This document shows positions 26,692 through 34,883 of a stretch of 64,000 bases of DNA, in pieces. The translations under genes and the position numbers were made by a program. The notes beneath the pieces were generated by a model. The model was not told the origin of the DNA. It made no database searches and saw nothing but the letters and a program-made list of their open reading frames with translations. The stretch lies in assembly GCF_006265175.1 (NCBI RefSeq), contig NZ_VDCQ01000004.1:62447-126446 (forward strand), read 5' to 3'. Numbering within the stretch: position 1 is the first letter of the stretch; each line of letters opens with the position of its first letter. This DNA is from Paenibacillus hemerocallicola. Lineage in GTDB: Bacteria; Bacillota; Bacilli; Paenibacillales; NBRC-103111.

Positions 26692-27771
26692 TTATCTCTC
26701 AAGCGAGCAAATCGTCCCCGCAATGTAGCGCTCCCGCTCGCCCTCCAGGGAATAATAATACGCGATCAGCACTTGGCCGTCGTGGAGCTGTACGGCGCAC
26801 GTGTAGCCGATATCCCCGCCGTATCCGTCCTCGCGGATAATCGTCTCCCGCGCTTCCGGCCAACGCTCGCATTCCGCGTCCAGCATGACGGCTCGTATGC
26901 CGTACGGCTTATACCGGTAGCCGTAGGTCAGCAGCACGCGTCCGTCGCGCAGACGAAGCGGATGAAACGGACTCGGCGAGCAGAAAGGACGACGGACCGG
27001 AGCGCTCCAAGTCAAACCGTCGTCGAGCGACTCCGCCGTAACGAGCGGGTACGCCTCGCGGCCGTCCTCCGGCAGCGGATTCCGTTTATGGCAGCGGACG
27101 AACAGAACGAGCTTGCCCGAAGGTGTCCGGTACAAATTCGGCTCGAACAAACCGTAGCCTTCCTCCGGTTCGATAACCGCATGCTCGGACCATGCAACTC
27201 CGCGATCGTCCGTTCTTCCCACGACAACTCGCGATACGCCGTTCCGGACGCCGTAGAACGGAACAAGCAGGCTCCCGCCGTCCAGCTCGACGACGTTGCC
27301 GCGAATCGCCAATGTTCCGAGTTCGATCGGAAGCGGGCGATCCCACGTTTTACCGCCGTCGGCCGATCGGAGCGTATAAGCCCCGACCAGCTTGCCGAGC
27401 CAGTTGCCGTACACCTTGTACTCGAACTCGGGGTTTTGTTGCACATCTTCGCGTTCCGCAACCTTCCACATGAAGCAGGTGGCGAATATCGTGCCGTCCG
27501 CCAGCACGTTCAGACACGGGTCCTGCACGCCGTAGAAGAAATCGTCGTACAGGTCGTTCGCCTCGGAGCTCCAGCTTTCTCCGTCCGCGGATGTGACATA
27601 CACCGCCTTGGACGACGGATCGACATGCTGCAAGCCGTACGTGCTTTGCCGATCCGGCGCTTGACGGAAGGCGGCGACGAACGTTCCCTCGCCGTTTGCG
27701 ACGACGTTCGGAAACGAGTTGTACCGCCGGTCCTTGTACAGAATAATATGTTTTACAGGTACGATTGTCAT
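26692..27771 (-). CDS. Sialidase-like beta-propeller protein
   Basis: A 359-residue protein, paralogue of the one at 6316-7392 over its full length (RQAPDRQSTYGLQHVDPSSK, QDPCLNVLADGTIFAT, GYGLFEPNLYRTPSGKLVLF, IGYTCAVQLHDGQVLIAYYY). Asp boxes: RSADGGKTWD and ESLDDGLTWS. No signal peptide, so it probably acts in the cytosol on imported oligosaccharides. The fold is that of GH33-type sialidases, but no sialic acid catabolic genes (nanA, nanE) lie nearby, so the substrate is open. GGGAGGG precedes the ATG closely (4 bases). Fourth gene of the GH4-led operon. Confidence 0.8.
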   Translation of the reverse strand: MTIVPVKHIILYKDRRYNSFPNVVANGEGTFVAAFRQAPDRQSTYGLQHVDPSSKAVYVTSADGESWSSEANDLYDDFFYGVQDPCLNVLADGTIFATCFMWKVAEREDVQQNPEFEYKVYGNWLGKLVGAYTLRSADGGKTWDRPLPIELGTLAIRGNVVELDGGSLLVPFYGVRNGVSRVVVGRTDDRGVAWSEHAVIEPEEGYGLFEPNLYRTPSGKLVLFVRCHKRNPLPEDGREAYPLVTAESLDDGLTWSAPVRRPFCSPSPFHPLRLRDGRVLLTYGYRYKPYGIRAVMLDAECERWPEARETIIREDGYGGDIGYTCAVQLHDGQVLIAYYYSLEGERERYIAGTICSLER

Positions 27772-27823
27772 AAGTCCCTCCCGATTCCTCCGTCAACGTG
27801 CAGCTATCCGCTCCGCGTACGGT

Positions 27824-29905
27824 TCAAGTCAGGCTGGCGACGACGCCGGAGCCGTCCTTGAATTTCAGCTTGCCGTCGGCGGAATCCATGAACAAGGAGC
27901 CGTTCGGAACGGAAGCCGCTGCGCTCAGCAGAAACGACACGAATTCGCCATTAAGCGCTTTGGCGTTGACATAGCCGTTCTGCAGCGTTTCTTTGCCCGT
28001 TCGATCGCCTACGGATAAAGCCCCTTGCCATGCCGCTTTCATGAGCGGCTTGAACGTGCCGTTCGACATGGCGTTGAACTGCAGGTCGGCCTTCTCCGCG
28101 CCGGCCGACGAGCTTTGCTGCAAGGCGACCACTTCGCCGTACAGCGTTTTTTGCGCCGAAGCGTTATGGGTGTACATCCGCATGCCGAATGTCTCGGCGG
28201 CCGCGTTGCGTTTGTATGCCTCCGCGTATCTCGGTATTCCCGGCTCGACGACGTCGGTCGTATCCGGAGCCGTATTGACGATAAAATCGCCCGATTGGTT
28301 GAAGCCGAAATTGTCGATCAGCTTGGAGCCCGTCGCTCCGTTGTGAATACCGTTTTTATGTGCCGCGCCGTTCGGCACCGTCGATCGGATCATATTGCCG
28401 GCGATCATGTTCTGCGAACCGGCTCCGATACGGATGCCGGCATATAGGGAGCCGTCGATGTCGGCCCGTTTGTTCGGGGACAAAATGTAGTTGTCCTGTA
28501 TGACTCCCGCGCTCAAGTTGTAAATGTATATGCCGTCCCGGTTCGTAAAAGTAATGACGTTGTCGTTGATAAAGCCGTTCTGCAGCAATGCCGTTTCCGC
28601 TACGATGCCGTGATTCATCTGCTGGGTGGCGTCGCTCGTCGTCTTGTTCCAGCCGAGATTTTGCGCGCCGACGAATATATTGCCGCCAATCTCGTAGCCT
28701 TGCTGGAACAAGGTCGTCACGCCGTCGGCATTGACGATTCTCACGCCATCGCCGAACGAATTGTACGCCTGGTTGTCGTTGATCGAGCTGCGGTCGACCG
28801 GGCCTTTGTAAAATCCTTTGCAAAAATCGGCCATATTGCCGAGCACCTGATTGCCGTATGCCCGTATCGACGTAAACTCGATGCACCACGATTCGACGCC
28901 GGGAGCAAGCGAGGACAAATCTTTGCCCATCGAGTGGAACCGGTTCTGGACGAAGCGGTAGCCCCGGCACTCCGCGTTCGGATACTGGTCGACGATGATC
29001 GCTTTCACGCTGTTGGAAAAAATGTTGTAGTTGAAAAAGACGTTGCGGCCGACGCAACGGACGCATTCGTTCAGTTTGAAAAATCCGCAAAACTGGATGT
29101 CTCCGTCGAGATTGGACAGCGTCTCCGCCCCGGTTCCGTCGGAACGGTCGAACAGAATGCCGCCGACGGTCGGCACGTACGGATTTTGCGTCAGAACGCC
29201 GTCGCCTTCGAGCTGCAGTCCTTTCATGCAAAAGGCGTAGTGCTTCGCCCGGACGATCCAAGTGTTTGCTGTCGTACACAGAATACGCGGCGTATATTCG
29301 CTCTTGAAGTCGGAATACAATGTCACTTCGGGCTGGCTCACGACGAGCGATGCGGTAATCCGGTACGTTCCTTGCGGGAAGTAGATGTTGCCTCTCGCTC
29401 CGCCTGCGTCGATCGCGCTCTGGATAGCGGAGCCGTCATCGTTCGCGCCATCCCCTTTCGCCCCGAACCATTTGACGTTCAACGAACCGTCGAACCGCCG
29501 TTTGAATCGGGCTCCCGAAGCCGACACGAGCACCGTGCCGCCGTTATCCGCCGACGACGTATCCCCGGGGACGTATAGGAAAGGTCCCGCCCGCTTGTCG
29601 TCGGTGACGAAATAAACGCGCCCCTCTTCCGGCACCGTCAACGAACGAAGCTCGTCGATCGTGACGGACAAGCAACAGTCCAAGCCGTCCGCATTGGACG
29701 AGCCGCATCCATATACCTGGTTCGTTACCGACGCTCCCGCTCCAAGCACCGTGCTGGTCGTCCCGCCCATTACGCCGCCGACGGCCATGGCGGCCCCCGC
29801 CAGTCCGAGCGAGGAAAGCATCGCCCTTCTCGAAAGCTGCCGCGGCCTGACCGCAGCTCCATTTTCTTCATCCGGCATCGCTATCGATTCGCGTTGTTCC
29901 GCCAT
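27824..29905 (-). CDS. Tat-exported right-handed beta-helix protein 2 with tailspike-like N-terminal module
   Basis: A 693-residue protein. The Tat signal is LSRRAMLSSLGLAGAAMAVG, preceded by a 23-residue hydrophilic n-region. Residues about 85-155 form a module (VYFVTDDKRAGPFLYVPGD, GTVLVSASGARFKRRFDG) that leads into NVKWFGAKGDGANDDGSAIQ, the opening of pectate-lyase-superfamily beta-helices. This arrangement is common in phage tailspikes and related bacterial proteins. Helix rungs follow to about residue 560 (GLQLEGDGVL, NGFINDNVITFTNRDGIYIY, NMIAGNMIRST). The last 130 residues look like a separate trimer-type tail domain. Catalytic residues are not assignable. GGAGG lies 8 bases before the ATG. 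Third gene of the GH4 operon. Confidence 0.82.
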   Translation of the reverse strand: MAEQRESIAMPDEENGAAVRPRQLSRRAMLSSLGLAGAAMAVGGVMGGTTSTVLGAGASVTNQVYGCGSSNADGLDCCLSVTIDELRSLTVPEEGRVYFVTDDKRAGPFLYVPGDTSSADNGGTVLVSASGARFKRRFDGSLNVKWFGAKGDGANDDGSAIQSAIDAGGARGNIYFPQGTYRITASLVVSQPEVTLYSDFKSEYTPRILCTTANTWIVRAKHYAFCMKGLQLEGDGVLTQNPYVPTVGGILFDRSDGTGAETLSNLDGDIQFCGFFKLNECVRCVGRNVFFNYNIFSNSVKAIIVDQYPNAECRGYRFVQNRFHSMGKDLSSLAPGVESWCIEFTSIRAYGNQVLGNMADFCKGFYKGPVDRSSINDNQAYNSFGDGVRIVNADGVTTLFQQGYEIGGNIFVGAQNLGWNKTTSDATQQMNHGIVAETALLQNGFINDNVITFTNRDGIYIYNLSAGVIQDNYILSPNKRADIDGSLYAGIRIGAGSQNMIAGNMIRSTVPNGAAHKNGIHNGATGSKLIDNFGFNQSGDFIVNTAPDTTDVVEPGIPRYAEAYKRNAAAETFGMRMYTHNASAQKTLYGEVVALQQSSSAGAEKADLQFNAMSNGTFKPLMKAAWQGALSVGDRTGKETLQNGYVNAKALNGEFVSFLLSAAASVPNGSLFMDSADGKLKFKDGSGVVASLT

Positions 29906-29944
29906 GTCCGAAGCCTCCGCTCCCGTATGGAATAATAAACCGCC

Positions 29945-31033
29945 TTACTCTTGGCTACTGTTTATAAGATCGACCCATTTGCCCCATATCGTAAAAGGAT
30001 TCGGGCTCGGGAATCCGTCAGCGAAGCTGAAATGCCAGTTCGCCCCTTTGTCACCCGTCAGAAACAGACGGTTGTCTGCGCCTACGGCGAGGCCGGTATA
30101 TCCAGTCGTCGTGCCCTCGTACGTTGTCGCGAAAGAAGACCAGTTGCGTCCGATACCGTCCTCCGACAACAACAAGCGCGTATCCGGACGGCCGTAGCTG
30201 AGCACGAGCTTGCCGTCGGGAAGCGCACGCAATGCCGGCAGGACGCTGTAGGCGAGCTCCGGCTCCGGCCCCGGCAGGATAGTCGGCTCGCTCCACGTCC
30301 GTCCGTTGTCGGCGGAACGCGATTGGTACAACGGCTTGTTGCTGCCGATGCGCATGACGCACAGTAACGTACCGTCCGCGACGCGCGCTACGGTCGGCTC
30401 GCAATACCCTTCGGGGCCGATCGCAGGATCATAGGCGACCGTCGATACGATGGTCCAGGTCACGCCTCTGTCCGTGGACTCCGCCCATACCGTCCTGTAT
30501 TTCGTGTCTGCTTCGTAGTAGCCGTACAGTACCGCGCCCAGCACCCCGGCCCCCATATCATGCATCCAGGTGAAGGCAAATCCGCCGCGGCCAGAGCCTT
30601 TGACGACGCTTCTCATCGGGTGCGGCGAGATCAGCCGGCCTTCGATAACGCGCCAGGTCGTTCCGCCGTCAGGCGACTCGATCCAGCGGACTCGCTGCTC
30701 GCGCGACACATCCCCGCCGACCATCTCCGTCACGAACGACGGACCGCCGATCGCGCCGTCCGCCAGCTTCGCGAGAGAGATCGGAAACCATTCGTGGGAC
30801 TGGTAATGCGGCCACGTAGCCCCGCCGTCGTCGGACATGCGCAGCCCGACGGAGGGTGGGATATTCGCGTCGTCCTTCGTCTGGCTGAAATAGACGAACA
30901 GTCTCGTAAACGATTCGTCTCCCGAATCGACGGGAAACGCCGCAGCCGCGGGGAAGGCGCAAAGCCGTTCCCCTTCCGCCTTGTCGACGATAAACGGCTC
31001 TGTCAGTCGAAACTCGCACCGGCTCGTCGTCAT
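29945..31033 (-). CDS. Sialidase-like (BNR) protein
   Basis: A 362-residue propeller protein with Asp boxes RMSDDGGATWPH, ESPDGGTTWRV, ESTDRGVTWTI and RSADNGRTWSE, and GYCEPTVARVADGTLLCVMR. It is a different branch from the 6316/26692 pair. No signal peptide. AAGGAGGAG lies just before the ATG at 31033; a longer frame to 31489 lies wholly over the GH4 gene and is rejected. It starts 20 bases after the GH4 stop, so the two are surely co-transcribed. GH33 sialidase, GH93 exo-arabinanase or a related exo-enzyme are possible. Confidence 0.8.
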   Translation of the reverse strand: MTTSRCEFRLTEPFIVDKAEGERLCAFPAAAAFPVDSGDESFTRLFVYFSQTKDDANIPPSVGLRMSDDGGATWPHYQSHEWFPISLAKLADGAIGGPSFVTEMVGGDVSREQRVRWIESPDGGTTWRVIEGRLISPHPMRSVVKGSGRGGFAFTWMHDMGAGVLGAVLYGYYEADTKYRTVWAESTDRGVTWTIVSTVAYDPAIGPEGYCEPTVARVADGTLLCVMRIGSNKPLYQSRSADNGRTWSEPTILPGPEPELAYSVLPALRALPDGKLVLSYGRPDTRLLLSEDGIGRNWSSFATTYEGTTTGYTGLAVGADNRLFLTGDKGANWHFSFADGFPSPNPFTIWGKWVDLINSSQE

Positions 31034-31053
31034 TCGTCTCTCCTCCTTCGCGA

Positions 31054-32352
31054 TCAATGATAAGCCGGCAGCCAGCTGCCGTGCCGTTCGATCAGATCGT
31101 CGCACATCGATACGATATCGTCGATCGACAGCTCTGCCGCCGTATGCGGATCGAGCAGAGCGGCTTGGTAAATCGCATCCTTCTTCCGCGTAATCGCGGC
31201 TTCGAGCGTCATCAGCTGGGTATTGATGTTCGTCCGGTTCAGCGCCGCGCACTGCGGCGGAAGATCGCCGACATGGGTCGGCGTAACGCCGCTCGAATCG
31301 GCGATGCAGGCGACTTCGACGCACGCTTCCCGAGGCAGGTTCGTGATCAGCCCGGTATTCATCACGTTGCCGCCGAATTTGAACGGCACGTCGGTCTCGA
31401 TCGCATCCAGTATATACGAGATGTATTCGTGGGAGCGCGTATGCGTCAGTCCTTCGTTGCCGACCAGCTCGTCGCGCATCGTCTTCCACCGATCGATCGC
31501 CCAGACGCAGCGGCGCGGATACTCGTCGAGCGGAATGTTGAACCGTTCGATCAGCTCGGGGTAATTCCGTTTAATGAAATACGGATGATACTCCGCGTTA
31601 TGCTCCGACGACTCGGTAATGTAATAGCCGAACCGCCGCATCAGCTCGAAGCGGACCATGTCGCCGTGCTTTTCCCGCTGCTTCTCGGCCGCACGGCGCT
31701 TGATTTCCGGGTACAAATCTTCCCCTTTCCTGGTCACCTCCAGCAACCAGGCCATATGGTTGATGCCGGCTATTTTCCACTGCACGTCCGTCGGGTCCAT
31801 TTCGAGGTGCTTCAGCAGCCGTGGCGCGCACACCTGTACGCTGTGGCACAGACCGACTGTCTTCACTCCGCCGTACGTATTCATCGCGTTCGTCAGAACG
31901 GCCATCGGGTTCGTATAGTTGAAAAACAAGGCTTCCGGGCAAACCTCCCGTACGTCGCGGGCGATATCCAGCATAACCGGAATCGTGCGCAAATTGCGGA
32001 AAATGCCGCCAATCCCGACCGTATCGGCAATCGTCTGACGCAATCCGTACCGGTTCGGCACCTCGAAATCGGTAATCGTGCACGGATCGTAGCCGCCGAC
32101 CTGGATCGTGTTGATAATATATTTCGCTCCCCGCAGCGCCTCCTTGCGATCGGAATAGGCCTTCACGGAGCTGCTGCTGCCCAGCTTGCCGATCAGATGG
32201 CTAAGCATCCGCTCGGCATCCTTCAGCCTCTCCGCGTCGATATCGAACAAGGCGAACTCGAACGACTGCAGCGACGGCACCAGCATACAATCGCCGAGCA
32301 CGTTTTTGGCGAACGCCACGCTGCCCGCTCCAATAAACGTAATTTTGTCCAC
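31054..32352 (-). CDS. melA: GH4 alpha-galactosidase/alpha-glucosidase (MelA-like), GTG start
   Basis: A 432-residue NAD+- and Mn2+-dependent glycosidase of the cytosol. ITFIGAGSVAFAKNVLGD is the dinucleotide fold; TVGIGGIFRNLRTIPV, NYTNPMA, GLCHSVQ (metal-binding Cys) and AGINHMAWLLEV (metal-binding His) are GH4 signatures, and CHSVQ with this length fits the MelA alpha-galactosidase branch better than 6-phospho-glucosidases. Family chemistry is oxidation at C3, elimination and re-addition. The GTG at 32352 is chosen because GGAGGG lies 8 bases upstream; upstream ATG and TTG codons have no site. First gene of the operon GH4, sialidase-like, beta-helix, sialidase-like (and perhaps GH43), divergent from AraC at 32484. 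The symbol follows the family; the true substrate may differ. Confidence 0.82.
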   Translation of the reverse strand: MDKITFIGAGSVAFAKNVLGDCMLVPSLQSFEFALFDIDAERLKDAERMLSHLIGKLGSSSSVKAYSDRKEALRGAKYIINTIQVGGYDPCTITDFEVPNRYGLRQTIADTVGIGGIFRNLRTIPVMLDIARDVREVCPEALFFNYTNPMAVLTNAMNTYGGVKTVGLCHSVQVCAPRLLKHLEMDPTDVQWKIAGINHMAWLLEVTRKGEDLYPEIKRRAAEKQREKHGDMVRFELMRRFGYYITESSEHNAEYHPYFIKRNYPELIERFNIPLDEYPRRCVWAIDRWKTMRDELVGNEGLTHTRSHEYISYILDAIETDVPFKFGGNVMNTGLITNLPREACVEVACIADSSGVTPTHVGDLPPQCAALNRTNINTQLMTLEAAITRKKDAIYQAALLDPHTAAELSIDDIVSMCDDLIERHGSWLPAYH

Positions 32353-32412
32353 TTTCCATTCCCTCCGAAGCAAATGTCATTTCTTTGCTCTATATTTGTG
32401 CTATAAAATCTC

Positions 32413-32457
32413 TTACAATCGTTATCTTATCTGCTATACTATTGAATATATATAGCA
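32413..32457 (+). promoter_or_regulatory. AraC promoter with overlapping palindrome
   Basis: TTACAA (32413-32418) and TATACT (32435-32440), 16 bases apart, are a good promoter for the gene at 32484. An inverted repeat, TGCTATA (32432-32438) and TATAGCA (32451-32457), covers the -10; another TGCTATA lies at 32399-32405. This could be the operator for the AraC protein and for the divergent GH4 operon. Confidence 0.5.
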
Positions 32458-32483
32458 AATTCTGATGATCGGGGTGGATAATA

Positions 32484-33380
32484 TTGCTCTTCCCGCATGA
32501 GCAATGCAGCCGTAAAACGTTTCAGTACCGGTACTTGACCCCATCCACGTTAAGCATGCGCCTCGGCGGCATCGGCTGGGAGTACGTAGATTCGCCGAGC
32601 TACCGCTGGGACGGGATCAAGCGTACGGACGGCGAAGGCGTCATTTTCCAGTTCACGCTGTCCGGTCAAGGCGCGATCCGGTACGGCGACCGTGAATTCG
32701 TCGTACCCAAGCATTGCGGCTTTTTGTGCACGCTGCCGAGCGATCATCTTTACTTTTTCGATTCCGCGTTCGGTCATTGGGAATTTCTGTTTATCGCCGT
32801 ACGCGGAGAGGACGCCATCCGGCATTGGCAGTCGCTGATCGAGCAGTTCGGACCGGTCATCTCGTTCGAGCATCAGCTGGATCCGATTGCCTGCATCAGC
32901 GAGCTGTATTCGCTCATTTACAGCAATACCCAGCTCGACAAATATTACGTCTCCTCCCAGCTGTACCGGTTCGTCATGGAGCTGCACCGCATTTCCGAAG
33001 GCTACGATATCGTGCAGTTCAAAGATTCTCCCGAGCCGGTCCGCACGGCGATCCGGTACATGCAATCGCAATACGCCGCATCGCTCTCGCTGGACGATAT
33101 CGCCGACAAGGCCGGACTGTCCAAATACCATTTCAGCCGCGTCTTCCTGGGCAAAACCGGCATCCAGCCGATGCACTATTTGCGCAAAATCCGCATCGAG
33201 AAAGCGTCCGCGCTACTCAGCCAGACCGGCAAGACGCTCGAGATCATCGCCCGCGAAACCGGCTTCGACAACAGCAACTACTTCATCCGCGTCTTCAAAT
33301 CGCTCGTCGGCATGACTCCGAACCAATATCGACTCAGCACGGGTGCCCAATCCTCGCACGCGCTGCGCATCGAGAAGTGA
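32484..33380 (+). CDS. AraC family transcriptional regulator (TTG start), twin of 8987-9883
   Basis: A 298-residue regulator, the same length as the protein at 8987-9883 and similar throughout (GFLCTLPSDHLYFFDSAFGH, KTGIQPMHYLRKIRIEKASA, ARETGFDNSNYFIRVFKSL, both ending HxLRIEK). Cupin sensor in the first 180 residues, two helix-turn-helix motifs in the last 100. TTG start with GGGGTGG upstream, matching the start of the twin. It is divergent from the GH4 operon and convergent with the SBP gene at 33438. It most likely activates the GH4 operon in response to a sugar. The duplication implies related inducers in cassettes 1 and 3. Confidence 0.9.
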   Translation: MLFPHEQCSRKTFQYRYLTPSTLSMRLGGIGWEYVDSPSYRWDGIKRTDGEGVIFQFTLSGQGAIRYGDREFVVPKHCGFLCTLPSDHLYFFDSAFGHWEFLFIAVRGEDAIRHWQSLIEQFGPVISFEHQLDPIACISELYSLIYSNTQLDKYYVSSQLYRFVMELHRISEGYDIVQFKDSPEPVRTAIRYMQSQYAASLSLDDIADKAGLSKYHFSRVFLGKTGIQPMHYLRKIRIEKASALLSQTGKTLEIIARETGFDNSNYFIRVFKSLVGMTPNQYRLSTGAQSSHALRIEK

Positions 33381-33437
33381 ACGGAGTGCGCGCTCGACTT
33401 TCCATATCCCGGCTGCCGTTCCGTCCCGCATCCGGCT

Positions 33438-34772
33438 TTATTTGCTCTTCTCCTTGGCAAGCTCCGCCTTCAGCTTCTCGTCGAGCTGTCTTAAGCCCGT
33501 GTTGATGTCCGCCTTGTTCGTGGCCACGTCGTGGAAGGTCTGTGCCATCGAATCTTGCTGGATAACGGTTGCGACGTTGGACAGTCCCGCTTTCCGCTTG
33601 GGCGAGTACGGCGCCCATTCCGAATAGTAAAACAGCGCTTTGATGTTTTTGCTCTGCAAGTCCGGACGCTCTTTTCCGAATGCGTCCTGGATGCTTTTGT
33701 TCGCCACGGTCGGCAGCATCCCTTTCTTGGCGTCGGCCAGTTGGATTTCGTCGGACACCATATCCATGATGACCTGGAACGCATCGTCTTTGTGCTTGCT
33801 CGTCGCCGAGACGGACCAGTAGGCGGAACCGCGCCAGGCCATCTTTTTGGGCGCATCCTTGAACGTCGGGTAAGAGACGATGTCCCAATCGATTTCGTTA
33901 GGGATCGGCAAATATTGGCTGTATTGATTGATTTGCATGGCGACGTTGCCCTTCTTGAAGGCGTCGTTGATTTCCGCCGGACGCGTCGCCTCGATCGTAT
34001 TGTTCGGCAGCTCGTAAAATCGTTTGAAGTTGCCGAACAGAGGCTTCCATTTCTCCGGATCGTACAGCGCGTCGGCGTTCGGATCGAGGATCGGATAGCC
34101 GTACGGGTTGTCGCGCAGCATCGCCATAATGTTCGCGCTGAAGCCGCGGTACGTTTTGCCGCCTTCGGCCCGGCTCATTTTCTGGGCGATTGCGTATACG
34201 TCGTCGAATGTCATGCCGTCCTTCGGGTACGCGACTCCGAACTGGTCGAACAAATTTTTGTTGTAAGTCAGCACCATCGGAAAGTAAGGCGGATACGGAA
34301 TGCCGTACAGCGCCCCCGTCTGCCCCGCATCGATCATTTCCTGGATAAAAGGCGCGTTGAAGCGGGTCAAATCGACCTTGAACTTTTTCACGTATTCGTT
34401 CAGATCGGTGCCGAGCTTCAGATCGAGGTAGTTGTTTTTCAAATTCGGCACGTCGGTCCGGATCAAATCCGGCGTTTCCCCGCGGGCGACCAGCTCCGGC
34501 AGCGAGTTGCCTTTATCCGGCGGGATGTATTTGAACGTGATGTATGGGAACTTCTTCTCGAGCGCGGCCCGGAACCGGTCGTTGAACTCCTGCTCGGGAA
34601 CCCCGAGCCCGAATACGGTTAGCGTGATCGGATCTTTTTTTACTTCCGGAGTTTGCGACGCAGCCGGGGGTTGCGTATTCCCTTGTGCGGATTGTCCGTT
34701 GGAACCGCCGCATGCAGATAGTGCCAGCATCGCGCCGCCAAGCACCAGCGTAAGCCCGAGTTTCTTTTTCAT
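33438..34772 (-). CDS. ABC transporter substrate-binding lipoprotein (cassette 4)
   Basis: A 444-residue solute-binding lipoprotein with lipobox ALSAC near residue 21, then a Gln/Pro-rich linker (AQGNTQPPAASQTPE). It shares TYNKNLFDQFGVAYPKDGMT and the C-terminal DINTGLRQLDEKLKAELAKE with the other SBPs. GGGGAGG lies 8 bases before the ATG at 34772; an upstream frame to 34859 lacks a ribosome site. It follows the beta-helix gene at 34884 by 111 bases on the same strand, so the two are likely co-transcribed. No permease genes are present. Confidence 0.88.
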   Translation of the reverse strand: MKKKLGLTLVLGGAMLALSACGGSNGQSAQGNTQPPAASQTPEVKKDPITLTVFGLGVPEQEFNDRFRAALEKKFPYITFKYIPPDKGNSLPELVARGETPDLIRTDVPNLKNNYLDLKLGTDLNEYVKKFKVDLTRFNAPFIQEMIDAGQTGALYGIPYPPYFPMVLTYNKNLFDQFGVAYPKDGMTFDDVYAIAQKMSRAEGGKTYRGFSANIMAMLRDNPYGYPILDPNADALYDPEKWKPLFGNFKRFYELPNNTIEATRPAEINDAFKKGNVAMQINQYSQYLPIPNEIDWDIVSYPTFKDAPKKMAWRGSAYWSVSATSKHKDDAFQVIMDMVSDEIQLADAKKGMLPTVANKSIQDAFGKERPDLQSKNIKALFYYSEWAPYSPKRKAGLSNVATVIQQDSMAQTFHDVATNKADINTGLRQLDEKLKAELAKEKSK

Positions 34773-34883
34773 TGATAGGACCTCCCCATGAAATATGACC
34801 GAATAGTTGTAAATATGGAACGAACAGGAACGTATGTTCGATTCAGTGCGCGGCATCACCTCCCTAACGCTTGCTGCTCCGTC

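Noticed and set aside
31034-31489. N-terminal extension of the sialidase-like gene at 29945
   Set aside because: It lies wholly over the GH4 coding sequence; the ATG at 31033 has an excellent ribosome site and begins the conserved protein.
31057-32406. 449-codon plus-strand frame opposite the GH4 gene
   Set aside because: It is antisense to a gene with clear GH4 motifs, is rich in Arg/His/Gln as mirror frames are, and has no ribosome site. The same holds for 10241-11710, 45928-47763, 49030-50424 and 51088-52764.
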